Origin: Phytohabitans flavus
Lineage (GTDB): Bacteria; Actinomycetota; Actinomycetes; Mycobacteriales; Micromonosporaceae
Length of the DNA: 64,000 bases
Assembly: GCF_011764545.1 (NCBI RefSeq)
Contig: NZ_AP022870.1
Location: 7,632,001 to 7,696,000 of the forward strand
Direction of reading: 5' to 3'
The position numbers were made by a program, and so were the translations under genes. Below the pieces are notes generated by a model. It did no database searches. It saw only the letters and a program-made list of their open reading frames with translations, and was not told where the DNA came from. Positions 33,505 to 42,208 of this stretch are shown piece after piece; positions within the stretch are counted from its first letter, which is position 1, and every line of letters begins with the position of its first letter.

Positions 33505-34252
33505 GCCGGTCTTCGCGCAGCCTGGCGCGGGAGTCCGTTTCGACTGGGGCCTCGCCGGTGCATCTGAGCTGGGCCGCGTCTGCGCGGTACTGGTCGTGGT
33601 GGACGTGCTCTCGTTCACCACGTCGGTCGACGTCGCGGTCGGGCGCGGCATGCGGGTGCACCCCTTTCCATGGGGCGCGCAGGCCGACGACTTCGCCCGC
33701 CGCATCGGCGCCGTCGCTGCGGTCGGCCGGCGGGCGGTGAGCGAGGAACGCCCCTGGTCGCTGTCGCCGGCCACGCTGCGGTCCGCGCCGGTCGTGCCCG
33801 ACCTTGTGCTGCCTTCGCCGAACGGCTCGGCCATCTCCGCCGCCGCGAGCGCGACCGGCCTTCCGGTGCTGGCCGGCTGCGTCCGCAACGCACCCGCCGT
33901 CGCGCGCTGGCTTCTCTCCCGGGGGTACGGGACCTCGCGCGCCCCGGTCGGTGTGGTGGCGGCCGGCGAACGGTGGCCGGACGGCACACTCCGCCCAAGC
34001 GTGGAAGACCTGCTCGGCGGGGCTGCGGTACTCGACGGCCTGGCCGACGCGCCGGGCGGCCTTTCGGTGGAGGCGGCGGTGGCGCTATCCGCGCTGACCG
34101 GCGTGCCGGACGTGCCGGCGGCGATCCGGGGCTGCGCGTCCGGGCGGGAGTTGGCCGAGTCGGGGTTCGCCGAAGACGTCGAGATCGCTGTCGAGGCGGG
34201 CGTCTCGGACGTGGTACCGGTGCTCGACAAGGGCGTCTTCGCCGCCACCTGA
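33497..34252 (+). CDS. comB: 2-phosphosulfolactate phosphatase (ComB family)
   Basis: 251 residues from GTG, overlapping the end of purL. VVVDVLSFTTSVDVA carries the conserved Asp, then PNGSAI and AGCVRNAPAVARWL. In archaea ComB removes phosphate from phosphosulfolactate for coenzyme M; actinobacteria lack that pathway, so the true substrate here is unknown. Overlap with purL suggests the operon may link it to purine or one-carbon metabolism, but this is speculative. Confidence 0.87.
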   Translation: MPEPVFAQPGAGVRFDWGLAGASELGRVCAVLVVVDVLSFTTSVDVAVGRGMRVHPFPWGAQADDFARRIGAVAAVGRRAVSEERPWSLSPATLRSAPVVPDLVLPSPNGSAISAAASATGLPVLAGCVRNAPAVARWLLSRGYGTSRAPVGVVAAGERWPDGTLRPSVEDLLGGAAVLDGLADAPGGLSVEAAVALSALTGVPDVPAAIRGCASGRELAESGFAEDVEIAVEAGVSDVVPVLDKGVFAAT

Positions 34253-34314
34253 CGCCGTTTGACGCCGGCCGGTTGGTCGCTCGCGGCGGAGCCGTGGAGC
34301 TGGGCTAGATAGCG

Positions 34315-34347
34315 AAGTGGCCGCGTCCCTTTCGGGCGCGGCCACTT
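34315..34347. terminator. Bidirectional terminator between comB and Gly/Tyr-rich gene
   Basis: 11-bp arms AAGTGGCCGCG / CGCGGCCACTT with an 11-base loop, flanked by TTT on the plus side; serves both converging genes. Confidence 0.82.
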
Positions 34348-34366
34348 TCTAACGCTGTCTGGTCGG

Positions 34367-36769
34367 TCAGTCGTCGAGCCAGTCGAGCGAGCGACGCTCA
34401 CCACGGCCGGCCGGCTGCTGCGGACCGCCCCGGCCGGAACGCGGCCCAGCCTGGTCGTCGTAGTAGCCGCCCTGCTCGTCGTAGCCACCGCCGCGCGGGT
34501 CGTGGCCAGCGCCCCGCTGCTGCGGCACCTGGTCGTAGCCACCGCGCTGGTCGTAGCCGGACTGCTGGTTGCCGCCGTAGCCGCCACCACCCTGGCCGCC
34601 GCCGTAGCCGCCACCTTGGTCGTAGCCACCGCCGCCGCCACCGGCGCCACCGGCCGGCCGGCCGTAGCCGCCGTCCGAGGGGCCGTAGCCGCTCTGGTCG
34701 TAGCCGCCGCCGGAACCGTAGCCACCGCCGCGGTCAGGCTCGGGCTCGCCGCGGTAGCCACCGCCACCGCCACCACCGCCGTAGGGGCCGGACTCGTACG
34801 ACGAGGGCTGGGACTGGCCGTAGCCGCCGCCCGACGCCTGGCCGCCACTGTTGCCGTCCCAGCGGCCGGTGGGCTCGTCATACCGGTCGCCACCCTGGCC
34901 GCCGCCACCACCCTGGCCGCCGTAGCCGCCGCCACCACCCTGGCTGCCGCCGTAGCCGCCGCCCGAGGGCTCACGGTAGTCGCGGCCGCCGCCGTAGCCG
35001 TCGTCGCCGCCGCGCCCGCCACCGGCACCCCCGTACTGGCCGGCGGGCGCCGCTGGGCTGCCGTAGCCGCTCGGAGCGGCCGGGCCGCCGTAGCCGTTGG
35101 CGCCGCCGCGGTCGTAGCCGCCGCCCTGGCCGGCCGAGGGACCGTAGTCGCCGCCGCTGGCCGGACGGCCGTAATCGCCGCCCGCAGGGGCACCGTTGGG
35201 CCCGCCGTAGCCGCCGCCGCTCGTCGGGCCACTGGGACCGCCGTAGCCGCTACCGCTGGTCGGGCCGCTCGGGCCGCCATAGCCACTGCCGCTGGTGGGG
35301 CCGCCGTAGCCGCTGCCGCTGGTCGGACCGTAGCCGCTGCCGCTCGTGGGGCCGCTCGGGCCGCCGTAGCCGTCGCCGCTCGGGCGTCCGTACTCACCGG
35401 CGCCACCGGCTGGGCCGCGACCGTAGGCGCCGGCGCCGTTAGGACCACCCGCCGGGCCGCCGTAGCCGTTGCTCGGGCCGGACGCAGCGCCATACACACT
35501 CGTGGCGCCCGCACCGCCGGGGCCGTAGCCGCCGCCGGCGGCACCCTGGCCGTTGTAGCTCGGGCTCTGCGGCGGCAGCGGCGCGCCATACGGATCGGGG
35601 AACTCATCGACCGGCGGCACCGGGCTGTGCATCATCGTGGGCGCGTCGGCGATCGAGGGGCGGCCCACCATCGTCGGCGCCGGGCCGGCACCCGGGCCGG
35701 CTATGCGGGTGGCGTCGTTGGCGGGGTGGTAGACACCCGCGGCGCCGGGCACCGGCGTGCGGCCACCGGACCGCAGCGGCTCGTCGTCATCCACGCCGGG
35801 CTCGCCGCCGTCCTGCTTACGCCGCACGACGAGGAGCACGATCGCTCCGACACCGAGGGCGACGAGCAGGCCACCGACGATGATGAGGAGCCAGGAGCCC
35901 ATGCCGCCGCTGTCAGACTCGCTCGACGCATTCTGCGCGGCCAGGTCGGACGCATCCGCGGCTGGCTCCTCGCTCGGCTCACCCGCCGCCTCTTCGCTCG
36001 GCGGAACGGACGCCTGCGCCGACGGGGTCGCCGCGGCCTTCGTCGACTTGAGGGCGAACGTGCCGACGGTCACCGACTGCCCAGCGTTTCCGTTGACCTT
36101 CTTGGTGTCGGGCTCCTCGTAGTCCTCGTGAGAGACGCCGATGAGGAGCTCGCCGGCCGCGATTGGCTGGCCCTGGCAGCTCGTGAACCGGTAGTTGCCG
36201 CTGCTGCTCGTGTTGGTCGTGCAGTTGTGCCCCTGCGCGTCGAGCAGCGCGACGAGCGCGCCCTCGACGGCGTCGCCGGTGGCCGTGTCCTTGACCTTGC
36301 CGGACACCTGCCTGACCGTCTGCTGCGGCGGTGGCTGCTGCTGCTCTTGGCCGCGGACCGTGACCTGTCGCTGGTCGGAGTCATTGTCACCGCCGGCCGC
36401 GGCGTTGACCCGGACGTTGCCCTGCCGCTGCTGGCCGGCGGGGACGTTGCCACCCACCAGCTGTGCGGTGAACGTGATGGTCTCGTCGGCGTTGATCTGG
36501 CGGGCGGGGACGTTGCAGTCGCCCTGGCACGTCAGACCGTCGAACGTCTCGACACTGATCGCGAAGGTCGTCGCGTCGTTGTTGTTGTTCTTGACGGTGA
36601 ACTGGAGCTGAGCCTGCTGTCCAGCCTGGATCGTCCCGGCGGACAGGTTGGTGATCTGGACATCAGGATCCTGCGCCGATGCGGGCGCGGGGAAGGCGAC
36701 GGCTACGCCGACAACCAGCGCCCCGACCACACCGGCGCGAAGCATCCAGGCTTGTCGGTGCGTAGTCAC
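34367..36769 (-). CDS. Single-pass membrane protein with long Gly/Tyr-rich disordered tail
   Basis: 800 residues from GTG 36769 (SD GGAAGGG). Order: signal peptide to ASA at residue 32; an exported beta-sandwich (VQITNLSAGTIQAG..., residues 33-145) with a Cys pair; a CarboxypepD_reg-like domain (VSGKVKDTATGDAVEGALV, about 154-242); a Ser/Glu linker; a single membrane helix (WLLIIVGGLLVALGVGAIVL, about 293-315) with Arg-Arg-Lys after it, placing the tail in the cytoplasm; then about 485 residues, the last 400 almost only Gly, Tyr, Pro, Ser, Gln, with repeats such as GSGYGGPSGPTSG. Tail composition is that of prion-like low-complexity proteins. No enzyme domain is visible. Confidence 0.85.
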   Translation of the reverse strand: MTTHRQAWMLRAGVVGALVVGVAVAFPAPASAQDPDVQITNLSAGTIQAGQQAQLQFTVKNNNNDATTFAISVETFDGLTCQGDCNVPARQINADETITFTAQLVGGNVPAGQQRQGNVRVNAAAGGDNDSDQRQVTVRGQEQQQPPPQQTVRQVSGKVKDTATGDAVEGALVALLDAQGHNCTTNTSSSGNYRFTSCQGQPIAAGELLIGVSHEDYEEPDTKKVNGNAGQSVTVGTFALKSTKAAATPSAQASVPPSEEAAGEPSEEPAADASDLAAQNASSESDSGGMGSWLLIIVGGLLVALGVGAIVLLVVRRKQDGGEPGVDDDEPLRSGGRTPVPGAAGVYHPANDATRIAGPGAGPAPTMVGRPSIADAPTMMHSPVPPVDEFPDPYGAPLPPQSPSYNGQGAAGGGYGPGGAGATSVYGAASGPSNGYGGPAGGPNGAGAYGRGPAGGAGEYGRPSGDGYGGPSGPTSGSGYGPTSGSGYGGPTSGSGYGGPSGPTSGSGYGGPSGPTSGGGYGGPNGAPAGGDYGRPASGGDYGPSAGQGGGYDRGGANGYGGPAAPSGYGSPAAPAGQYGGAGGGRGGDDGYGGGRDYREPSGGGYGGSQGGGGGYGGQGGGGGQGGDRYDEPTGRWDGNSGGQASGGGYGQSQPSSYESGPYGGGGGGGGYRGEPEPDRGGGYGSGGGYDQSGYGPSDGGYGRPAGGAGGGGGGYDQGGGYGGGQGGGGYGGNQQSGYDQRGGYDQVPQQRGAGHDPRGGGYDEQGGYYDDQAGPRSGRGGPQQPAGRGERRSLDWLDD
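34430..35560 (-). repeat. Gly-Tyr-Gly coding repeats
   Basis: Dozens of units of 15-33 nt encoding GYGG or SGYG variants; densest at 35210-35390, where GSGYGG recurs about every 33 nt. Such DNA is prone to length change by slippage. Confidence 0.85.
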
Positions 36770-36930
36770 GTCCACCGCCCTTCCGTATCCGTCATCCCGC
36801 TCGCGGCCGCCACAGCGCAGCAACCAGCCTCGTGACAAGTACACCGTCGGCAACTATGCCTTGTTTGGGGGTACCCGCGCGACCCAGGGGCCGGACGTTG
36901 TGGAGAAACTCAGGGTCGTATCGTCCCGAC

Positions 36931-37284
36931 GTGTCCCCTGCGCACAATAAGTCCGTCGCCGTGGCGGCAGTCCTCGCGGAGCTAGACGCTGGGCGAACGC
37001 CCGACAGGTCGATGCTGCGTGACGCGGTCCGGGAGCTCCTCTCCGCCCTCGCACGCCGCGCGCCTGGACGGTCGGTGGAAGTGCGAATTCCACCATACGG
37101 TGCGGTACAGGTCGGCGAAGGGCCGCGACACACCCGGGGTACGCCGCCGAATGTCGTGGAGATGGACCCGGTCACCTGGGTCCGATTGGCCACCGGTCGG
37201 ATCGGGTGGGACGAGGCGGTTACGCAGGGACGCATCAGCGCGAGCGGCAGCCGGGCCGACATATCCGACTACATACCTATGTAA
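36931..37284 (+). CDS. Sterol carrier (SCP2-like) family protein next to purF
   Basis: 117 residues from GTG 36931. VRELLSALARRAPGRSVEVRIPPYGAVQVGEG and PNVVEMDPVTWVRLATGRIGWDEAV match the actinobacterial sterol-carrier-fold (MDMPI C-terminal-like) domain that lies upstream of purF in many actinomycetes. Likely a cytoplasmic ligand-binding protein; ligand unknown. It lies about 120 bases ahead of purF. Confidence 0.8.
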   Translation: MSPAHNKSVAVAAVLAELDAGRTPDRSMLRDAVRELLSALARRAPGRSVEVRIPPYGAVQVGEGPRHTRGTPPNVVEMDPVTWVRLATGRIGWDEAVTQGRISASGSRADISDYIPM

Positions 37285-37406
37285 CACCGTAGCCATTTTA
37301 CGATCTCGGTAACGAGAGGAAGCCGAAAGGTGGCTCTCTGTTATCGGCCTTGCCTCGCGTACACTGTGGCGACAGGAAGTCCCGGATCAGCACTGAGGAG
37401 CGGCAG

Positions 37407-38987
37407 GTGCCCCGAGGCGACGGCCGGTTGAGCCACGACCTCGACCCCCAACGGCCCGGCCCGCAAGATGCTTGCGGCGTGTTCGGTGTCTGGGCGCCGG
37501 GGGAAGAGGTGGCAAAGCTCACTTACTTCGGCCTGTATGCGTTGCAGCACCGTGGCCAGGAGGCCGCGGGCATCGCCGTCAGCGACGGCTCCGGCGTTGT
37601 GGTCTACAAGGATTTGGGCCTGGTCGCACAGGTCTTCGACGAGCCCACGCTGGCCAGCCTCCGCGGCCACCTCGCGATCGGGCACGCGCGCTACTCCACG
37701 ACCGGCGGCTCGACGTGGGAAAACGCGCAGCCCACGATTCGCGCGACGCCAGCCGGCACCACGATCGCACTGGCGCACAACGGCAACCTGGTCAACACCG
37801 CTGAGCTCGCGCGCGAGGCGACCTCGCGCGGGCTCAACTCCGACGGCGCCACCTCGGACACCCCGCTGGTGACCATGCTGCTGGCCAGCCGCCCCGACCT
37901 CTCCGTCGAGGCGGCCGCGCTGGAGGTCCTGCCCACCCTCCGCGGCGCGTTCAGCTTTGTCTTCATGGACGAGACCACGCTTTACGCCGCGCGCGACGCG
38001 CACGGCGTGCGTCCCCTCGTGCTGGGCCGGATGGAGCGTGGCTGGGTGGTCGCCAGCGAGACCGCGGCGCTGGACATCGTCGGGGCCAGCTTCGTCCGCG
38101 AGGTGGAGCCGGGAGAGCTGATCGCGGTCGACGAGCACGGCTTGCGCTCGGCCCGCTTCGCCGCACCCGAGCCCAAGGGTTGCCTCTTCGAGTACGTCTA
38201 TATAGCCCGCCCGGACACCACGATCGCCGGCCGCAACATCCACGCGGCCCGGGTGCAGATCGGCCGGCAGCTCGCCAAGGAGCACCCGGTCGACGCCGAC
38301 CTCGTGATCCCGGTGCCGGAGTCGGGCACGCCCGCCGCGATCGGCTACGCGGAGGGCTCCGGCATCACCTACGGCGCCGGCCTGATGAAGAACTCGTATG
38401 TGGGTCGCACCTTCATCCAGCCGTCGCAGACCCTTCGCCAGCTGGGTATCCGGCTCAAGCTCAACCCGCTCCGGGAAAACGTCCGCGGCAAGCGGCTCGT
38501 GGTCGTCGACGACTCGATCGTTCGCGGTAACACCCAGCGGGCGATCGTGCGGATGCTGCGCGAGGCCGGCGCGCTGGAGGTGCACGTGCGCATCTCCTCC
38601 CCGCCGGTCACCTGGCCGTGCTTCTACGGCATCGACTTCGCCACCCGGGCCGAGCTGCTTGCCAATGGTCTGGACATCGAGGGCATCCGCCGCTCGATCG
38701 GCGCCGACACGCTCGGCTACGTGTCGCTCGCCGGCCTCATCGCCGCCACCGAGCAGCCGAAGACGCGACTGTGCCGCGCCTGCTTCGATGGCGAGTACCC
38801 GATCGAGCTGCCCGCCGGCAACCTGATCGGAAAACACGTGCTAGAAGGCGTCGACAAGCGTGTCGGCGCCGATGGCGGCACCGTGGGGGCGCCGCATGAC
38901 CACGAGGCCGGGGTCGAGCGCTCCGCGCCTGGCGCACATCCACTGGTCGCCAGTCCTGGCGGCGGGGACGCGCTGCACCGCCCGTAG
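37407..38987 (+). CDS. purF: Amidophosphoribosyltransferase
   Basis: 526 residues from GTG 37407. A short propeptide ends before the nucleophile Cys of DACGVFGVWAPGEE, which must be exposed by processing. The Ntn-type glutaminase continues with LYALQHRGQEAAG and GHARYSTTG; the PRTase loop is VVVDDSIVRGNTQRAIV. C-terminal Cys residues (CFYGID, CRACFDGEY) could bind a 4Fe-4S cluster as in Bacillus PurF. It makes 5-phosphoribosylamine from PRPP and glutamine, the first committed step of purine synthesis. purM follows after a 69-base gap. Confidence 0.97.
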   Translation: MPRGDGRLSHDLDPQRPGPQDACGVFGVWAPGEEVAKLTYFGLYALQHRGQEAAGIAVSDGSGVVVYKDLGLVAQVFDEPTLASLRGHLAIGHARYSTTGGSTWENAQPTIRATPAGTTIALAHNGNLVNTAELAREATSRGLNSDGATSDTPLVTMLLASRPDLSVEAAALEVLPTLRGAFSFVFMDETTLYAARDAHGVRPLVLGRMERGWVVASETAALDIVGASFVREVEPGELIAVDEHGLRSARFAAPEPKGCLFEYVYIARPDTTIAGRNIHAARVQIGRQLAKEHPVDADLVIPVPESGTPAAIGYAEGSGITYGAGLMKNSYVGRTFIQPSQTLRQLGIRLKLNPLRENVRGKRLVVVDDSIVRGNTQRAIVRMLREAGALEVHVRISSPPVTWPCFYGIDFATRAELLANGLDIEGIRRSIGADTLGYVSLAGLIAATEQPKTRLCRACFDGEYPIELPAGNLIGKHVLEGVDKRVGADGGTVGAPHDHEAGVERSAPGAHPLVASPGGGDALHRP

Positions 38988-39056
38988 CCAGTTCGTCGAG
39001 AGATCCTCGATCGCTACCCAACGCGGCCTTGCCGCGAATGCACAAAGGGGAGAACC

Positions 39057-40204
39057 GTGACGCACGTGACCGAGCGCAGCAGTGCGGGCGCCAACGGTGG
39101 CGGAGGCAGCCGTCAGCCGTGGAGCGCGGGGTCCAGCCGGTCCGGCCGCAAGCGCACTGTGACGTACGCGGACGCCGGGGTGTCGATCCACGCCGGAGAG
39201 CGGGCGGTCGAGCTGCTGAAGTCCAAGGTGCATCGGACGCTGCGGCCGGAGGTCATGGGTGATCTCGGCGGTTTCGCCGGGCTCTTCCGCCTCGACGTCA
39301 AGAAGTACAAGAACCCGATCCTCGCCTCGTCCACCGACGGCGTGGGCACCAAGCTGGTGATCGCGCAGCAGCTCGACATCCACGACACGGTCGGTATCGA
39401 CCTCGTCGCGATGGTCGTCGACGACCTGGTGGCGTGCGGGCGGAGCCGCTGTTCCTGCTCGACTACATTGCCTGCGGCGAGGTCGTGCCGGACAAGGTGG
39501 CCGAGATCGGTGCGGGCATCGCCGACGGCTGCCGGTACGCGGGCTGCGCGCTCCTCGGCGGCGAGACGGCCGAGCACCCCGGCGTGCTGCGCCCGGATGA
39601 GTACGACCTGTCCGCCACTGGCGTCGGCGTGGTCGAGGAGAGCGAGATCCTGAGCCGCGACCGGGTCGAGGTCGGCGACGTGGTGATCGCGATGGGCTCC
39701 TCCGGCCTGCACTCCAACGGCTTCTCGCTGGTGCGGCACGTGCTGCTCGGCGCCGGCCGCATGCGCCTGGACACGGTGGTGGAAGACTTCGGCCGGCAGC
39801 GCACCCTCGGCGAGGAGCTGCTCACGCCGACCAAGATCTACGCGCGCGACTGCCTGAAGCTGATCGAGGAGTGCGAGGTGCGCGCGCTCGCCCACGTGAC
39901 CGGCGGCGGCATCCCGGGCAACCTGGTGCGCATCCTGCCCGAGCACGTCGACGCAGTGGTCAACCGCTCCACCTGGAAGCCGCAGCCGATTTTCGAGTTG
40001 GTGCAGGCCAAGGGGCGGATCGACGACCCCGAGATGGAGTCGACGTTCAACATGGGCGTCGGCATGTTCGCGATCGTCTCGGCTGACGACGCCGACCGGG
40101 CGTTGGCGTTCCTCGCCGGCCGTGGCATCGCCGCCTGGCAGGCCGGTGAGGTCATCGAGGGCACCGGGATGGTGCAGATGATCGGCCAGCACACGCGCGG
40201 CTAG
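39057..40204 (+). CDS. purM: Phosphoribosylformylglycinamidine cyclo-ligase (AIR synthetase), frameshift
   Basis: 382 residues after correction, with an extra Ser/Gly-rich N-terminus of about 30 residues. Motifs: TYADAGVSIHAGERAVE, ASSTDGVGTKLVIA, LLGGETAEHPGVL, MGSSGLHSNGFSLVR and VTGGGIPGNLVRILP. It closes the imidazole ring of FGAM to AIR with ATP. The frame breaks at 39438-39440 (VACG to AEPLFLLDYIACG); one more G in the GGG run repairs it. Co-directional with purF. Confidence 0.95.
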
Positions 40205-40298
40205 CTCTCCGTCGCTGATCTGGAAAAATCTGCCCGGGTGGATTCACTGGCGCGGATATATTCTAGATCGACGGGGGCGGCGGTGGAGGAGTTTCACG

Positions 40299-41435
40299 TT
40301 GGCGGGCCATCATCAGGCGTTCAGCGGGATGCATGGCATCGCCCCGGTGCCGACGTACGTCGTCATGCAGCCCACGACGCTGTGCAACCTCGACTGCGCG
40401 TACTGCTATCTCCCGTTCCGCTCAGACGACCGCAAGATGCCGGCGGAGGTCGCGTCGGCGGTCGCCGGCGCGGTGAATGGGTGGGCCGCAAGTCGCCGCT
40501 TCTCGGTGGTATGGCACGGCGGTGAGCCGCTCGCTGCCGGGCGGGAGCACTTCGCGGCGCTGCTGGCGCCGTTCGACCGCGGCGTCGAGCACCACGTACA
40601 GACCAACGCCACGCTGATCGACGACCGGTGGTGCGAGTTCTTCGCTACTCACGAGGTCCGGGTCAGCGTGAGTGTCGACGGCCCCCGCGACCGCAACGCC
40701 GAGCGGGTCACCCGCGGTGGGCGCCCGTCGTACGACAGCGTGATGCGTGGCGTCGAGGCGCTCCGGCGCCACGGCATCGGCTTCTCGGCCCTCTGTGTCG
40801 TGGCGCAGCCGGAGCCCGGGCTCGCCACTGAGCTGTACGAGTACTTCCTCGACCTCGGCTGCGACGTGCTCGGCATCAACATCGAGGAGCTGGAGGGGGT
40901 CAACGCCCGCTCCAACGCGCGGGACCCGGCAGCGGTCGCCGGCTTCTGGTCCGAACTCGTGGGCGCGTGGCGCCGCGACCCGCGCATCCACGTACGCGAG
41001 GTGGAGTGGTCCCTGCGGTACGCGGCCGCGGTCCTCGACGGTACCGCCGACGATGTACTGCCCAAACAGCTCGATCCCATTCCCACGATCGGGTACGACG
41101 GCTCGGTCGTTCTGCTCTCCCCGGAGCTGGCAGGGTTCACCGACCCCCGGTACGCGGACTTCACCAGCGGCAACGTTCTGACCAGCCCGCTGCCTGACAT
41201 CATCGCCGGTGCGGCCTTGGGTACCCCGTGGGTGGCCGAGTTCCTCGCCGGCGTGGAAGCGTGCCGGGCCACCTGTCCCTACTTCGGCTTCTGCGGCGGT
41301 GCGCACGCCGCCAACAGGTACTTCGAGCATGGGCGTTTCGACGGCACGGAGACCGATCACTGCCGCAACAGCAAGATCCATCTACTAGAGGGAGTGTTGG
41401 ACCATGCCCGAGACCACGCGCCACCGGCAGCCTGA
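40299..41435 (+). CDS. amcB: Radical SAM/SPASM peptide maturase, cyclophane-forming (AmcB-type)
   Basis: 378 residues from TTG 40299, chosen for its strong site GGAGGAG seven bases upstream. The radical SAM motif is C29-x3-C33-x2-C36 (TTLCNLDCAYCYLPF), followed by an SAM-binding GGEP-like WHGGEPLAAG. The C-terminal SPASM region has CRATCPYFGFCGGAH and TDHCRNSKIH, giving Cys ligands for auxiliary clusters. Such enzymes join an aromatic ring carbon to a side-chain beta carbon in a ribosomal precursor. The precursor lies immediately downstream, overlapping by 32 bases. I recall the AmcA/AmcB pair under this name; a database check would confirm it. Confidence 0.88.
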   Translation: MAGHHQAFSGMHGIAPVPTYVVMQPTTLCNLDCAYCYLPFRSDDRKMPAEVASAVAGAVNGWAASRRFSVVWHGGEPLAAGREHFAALLAPFDRGVEHHVQTNATLIDDRWCEFFATHEVRVSVSVDGPRDRNAERVTRGGRPSYDSVMRGVEALRRHGIGFSALCVVAQPEPGLATELYEYFLDLGCDVLGINIEELEGVNARSNARDPAAVAGFWSELVGAWRRDPRIHVREVEWSLRYAAAVLDGTADDVLPKQLDPIPTIGYDGSVVLLSPELAGFTDPRYADFTSGNVLTSPLPDIIAGAALGTPWVAEFLAGVEACRATCPYFGFCGGAHAANRYFEHGRFDGTETDHCRNSKIHLLEGVLDHARDHAPPAA

Positions 41436-41640
41436 CGCTGCTCTCGAACAGGCGGGCGCCGACCCGGTGGCTTCTCGGGTGCACGCCGCCCGTGCCGGGC
41501 TGACCGCCCTGCTCAGCGAGGCCGAAGAGGCACGCCGACAGCGCGCCGAGGCCGCCCCCACTGACTCCGGCGCGGTCTGCGCCTGGAACCACTTCGAGAA
41601 CATCCCCACGTTCTACAACTGGAACAACCGTCCCCGTTGA
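41404..41640 (+). CDS. amcA: RiPP precursor peptide (AmcA-type multiple-cyclophane)
   Basis: 78 residues. Residues 1-56 are a polar, helical leader (TALLSEAEEARRQRAEAAPT); the core is the last 20 residues from Cys59, containing W61-N-H, F64-E-N66, F70-Y-N72 and W73-N-N75. Three aromatic-x-Asn triplets fit the aromatic-x-N/D/K/R motif used by triceptide cyclases, so up to three or four cyclophane rings may be made. Translation is coupled to the maturase by overlap. No protease or exporter gene is adjacent, so leader removal and export must be provided elsewhere. Core residues beyond Asn75 are Arg-Pro-Arg. Confidence 0.87.
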   Translation: MPETTRHRQPDAALEQAGADPVASRVHAARAGLTALLSEAEEARRQRAEAAPTDSGAVCAWNHFENIPTFYNWNNRPR

Positions 41641-41670
41641 GAAGCTGAGGCCCCCCACCGGACTGGCTCC

Positions 41671-41703
41671 CAGGGCACCCCGACGAGAAAGCGGGGTGCC
41701 CTG
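41671..41703. terminator. Terminator closing the RiPP locus
   Basis: 11-bp arms CAGGGCACCCC / GGGGTGCCCTG with an 11-base loop, about 30 bases after the precursor stop. Confidence 0.85.
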
Positions 41704-41780
41704 ATCGCGTTAGGCGGGTGACGTGGCGCGGGCACGCATGAGCACGCGGTGACAGCCGCGTGCTCAAGTGTGACTACCGG

Positions 41781-41993
41781 TCAACGGGCGCGTGGCGCCC
41801 AGTCGTCCGGATCGTCTGCGTCGTCGTCCTCGTCATCATCGACGTATTCCTTGTACTCGTCGTCGATGACGTGGTCCGACTTGCCGCTGCCGGAGAGTTC
41901 TCGCTGCAAGGCGGCGAGGTCGGTGTTCGGGGAGTGGTACTTCAACTCCCGGGCCACCTTTGTCTGCTTGGCCTTAGCACGGCCGCGCCCCAT
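41781..41993 (-). CDS. DUF3073 family protein
   Basis: 70 residues from ATG 41993. MGRGRAKAKQTKVARELKYH then a linker and the acid tail EYVDDDEDDDADDPDDW: basic N-terminus and Asp/Glu tail are the DUF3073 pattern, found in nearly all actinobacteria. Cytoplasmic, function unknown. Converges with the RiPP locus. Confidence 0.93.
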   Translation of the reverse strand: MGRGRAKAKQTKVARELKYHSPNTDLAALQRELSGSGKSDHVIDDEYKEYVDDDEDDDADDPDDWAPRAR

Positions 41994-42208
41994 GGCTCGA
42001 CCCCCTCGCACAGAATTCGGGGCAGCCCAAAGGCGGGCCCCGATGACGTCAGGCATCTCTCGTGGCTCTTACGGTACATGGGGATGCCACGGTTCGGCAC
42101 CTCGGGTTACCCGCGCCACCCCCGCGCGTCGCGTGAGATCGCCCGGATCCGGTCTCTCCGGTGGGTAAGGGTCGTTTTGCGGAATCGGTCATGACCCGTC
42201 AGCGTCGA
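41994..42208. other. Intergenic region between DUF3073 and valine dehydrogenase
   Basis: 215 bases. I see no ORF with coding character and no strong hairpin. It should carry the promoter of the DUF3073 gene (minus strand) and the 3' end of the dehydrogenase transcript. Confidence 0.5.

Noticed and set aside
32875..35607. 910-codon minus-strand frame across comB, purL end and the Gly/Tyr-rich gene
   Set aside because: Composition is Ala/Thr/Arg low complexity produced by reading the GYG repeats in another frame; comB and purL are certain on the opposite strand.
34502..36835. 777-codon plus-strand frame opposite the Gly/Tyr-rich gene
   Set aside because: Only the minus strand gives a signal peptide, a folded domain and a membrane helix; the plus frame is a shadow.
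40238..40525. 95-codon frame starting at GTG 40238, before the maturase
   Set aside because: It overlaps the maturase start in another frame, has no family signal and loses to the radical SAM motif frame.
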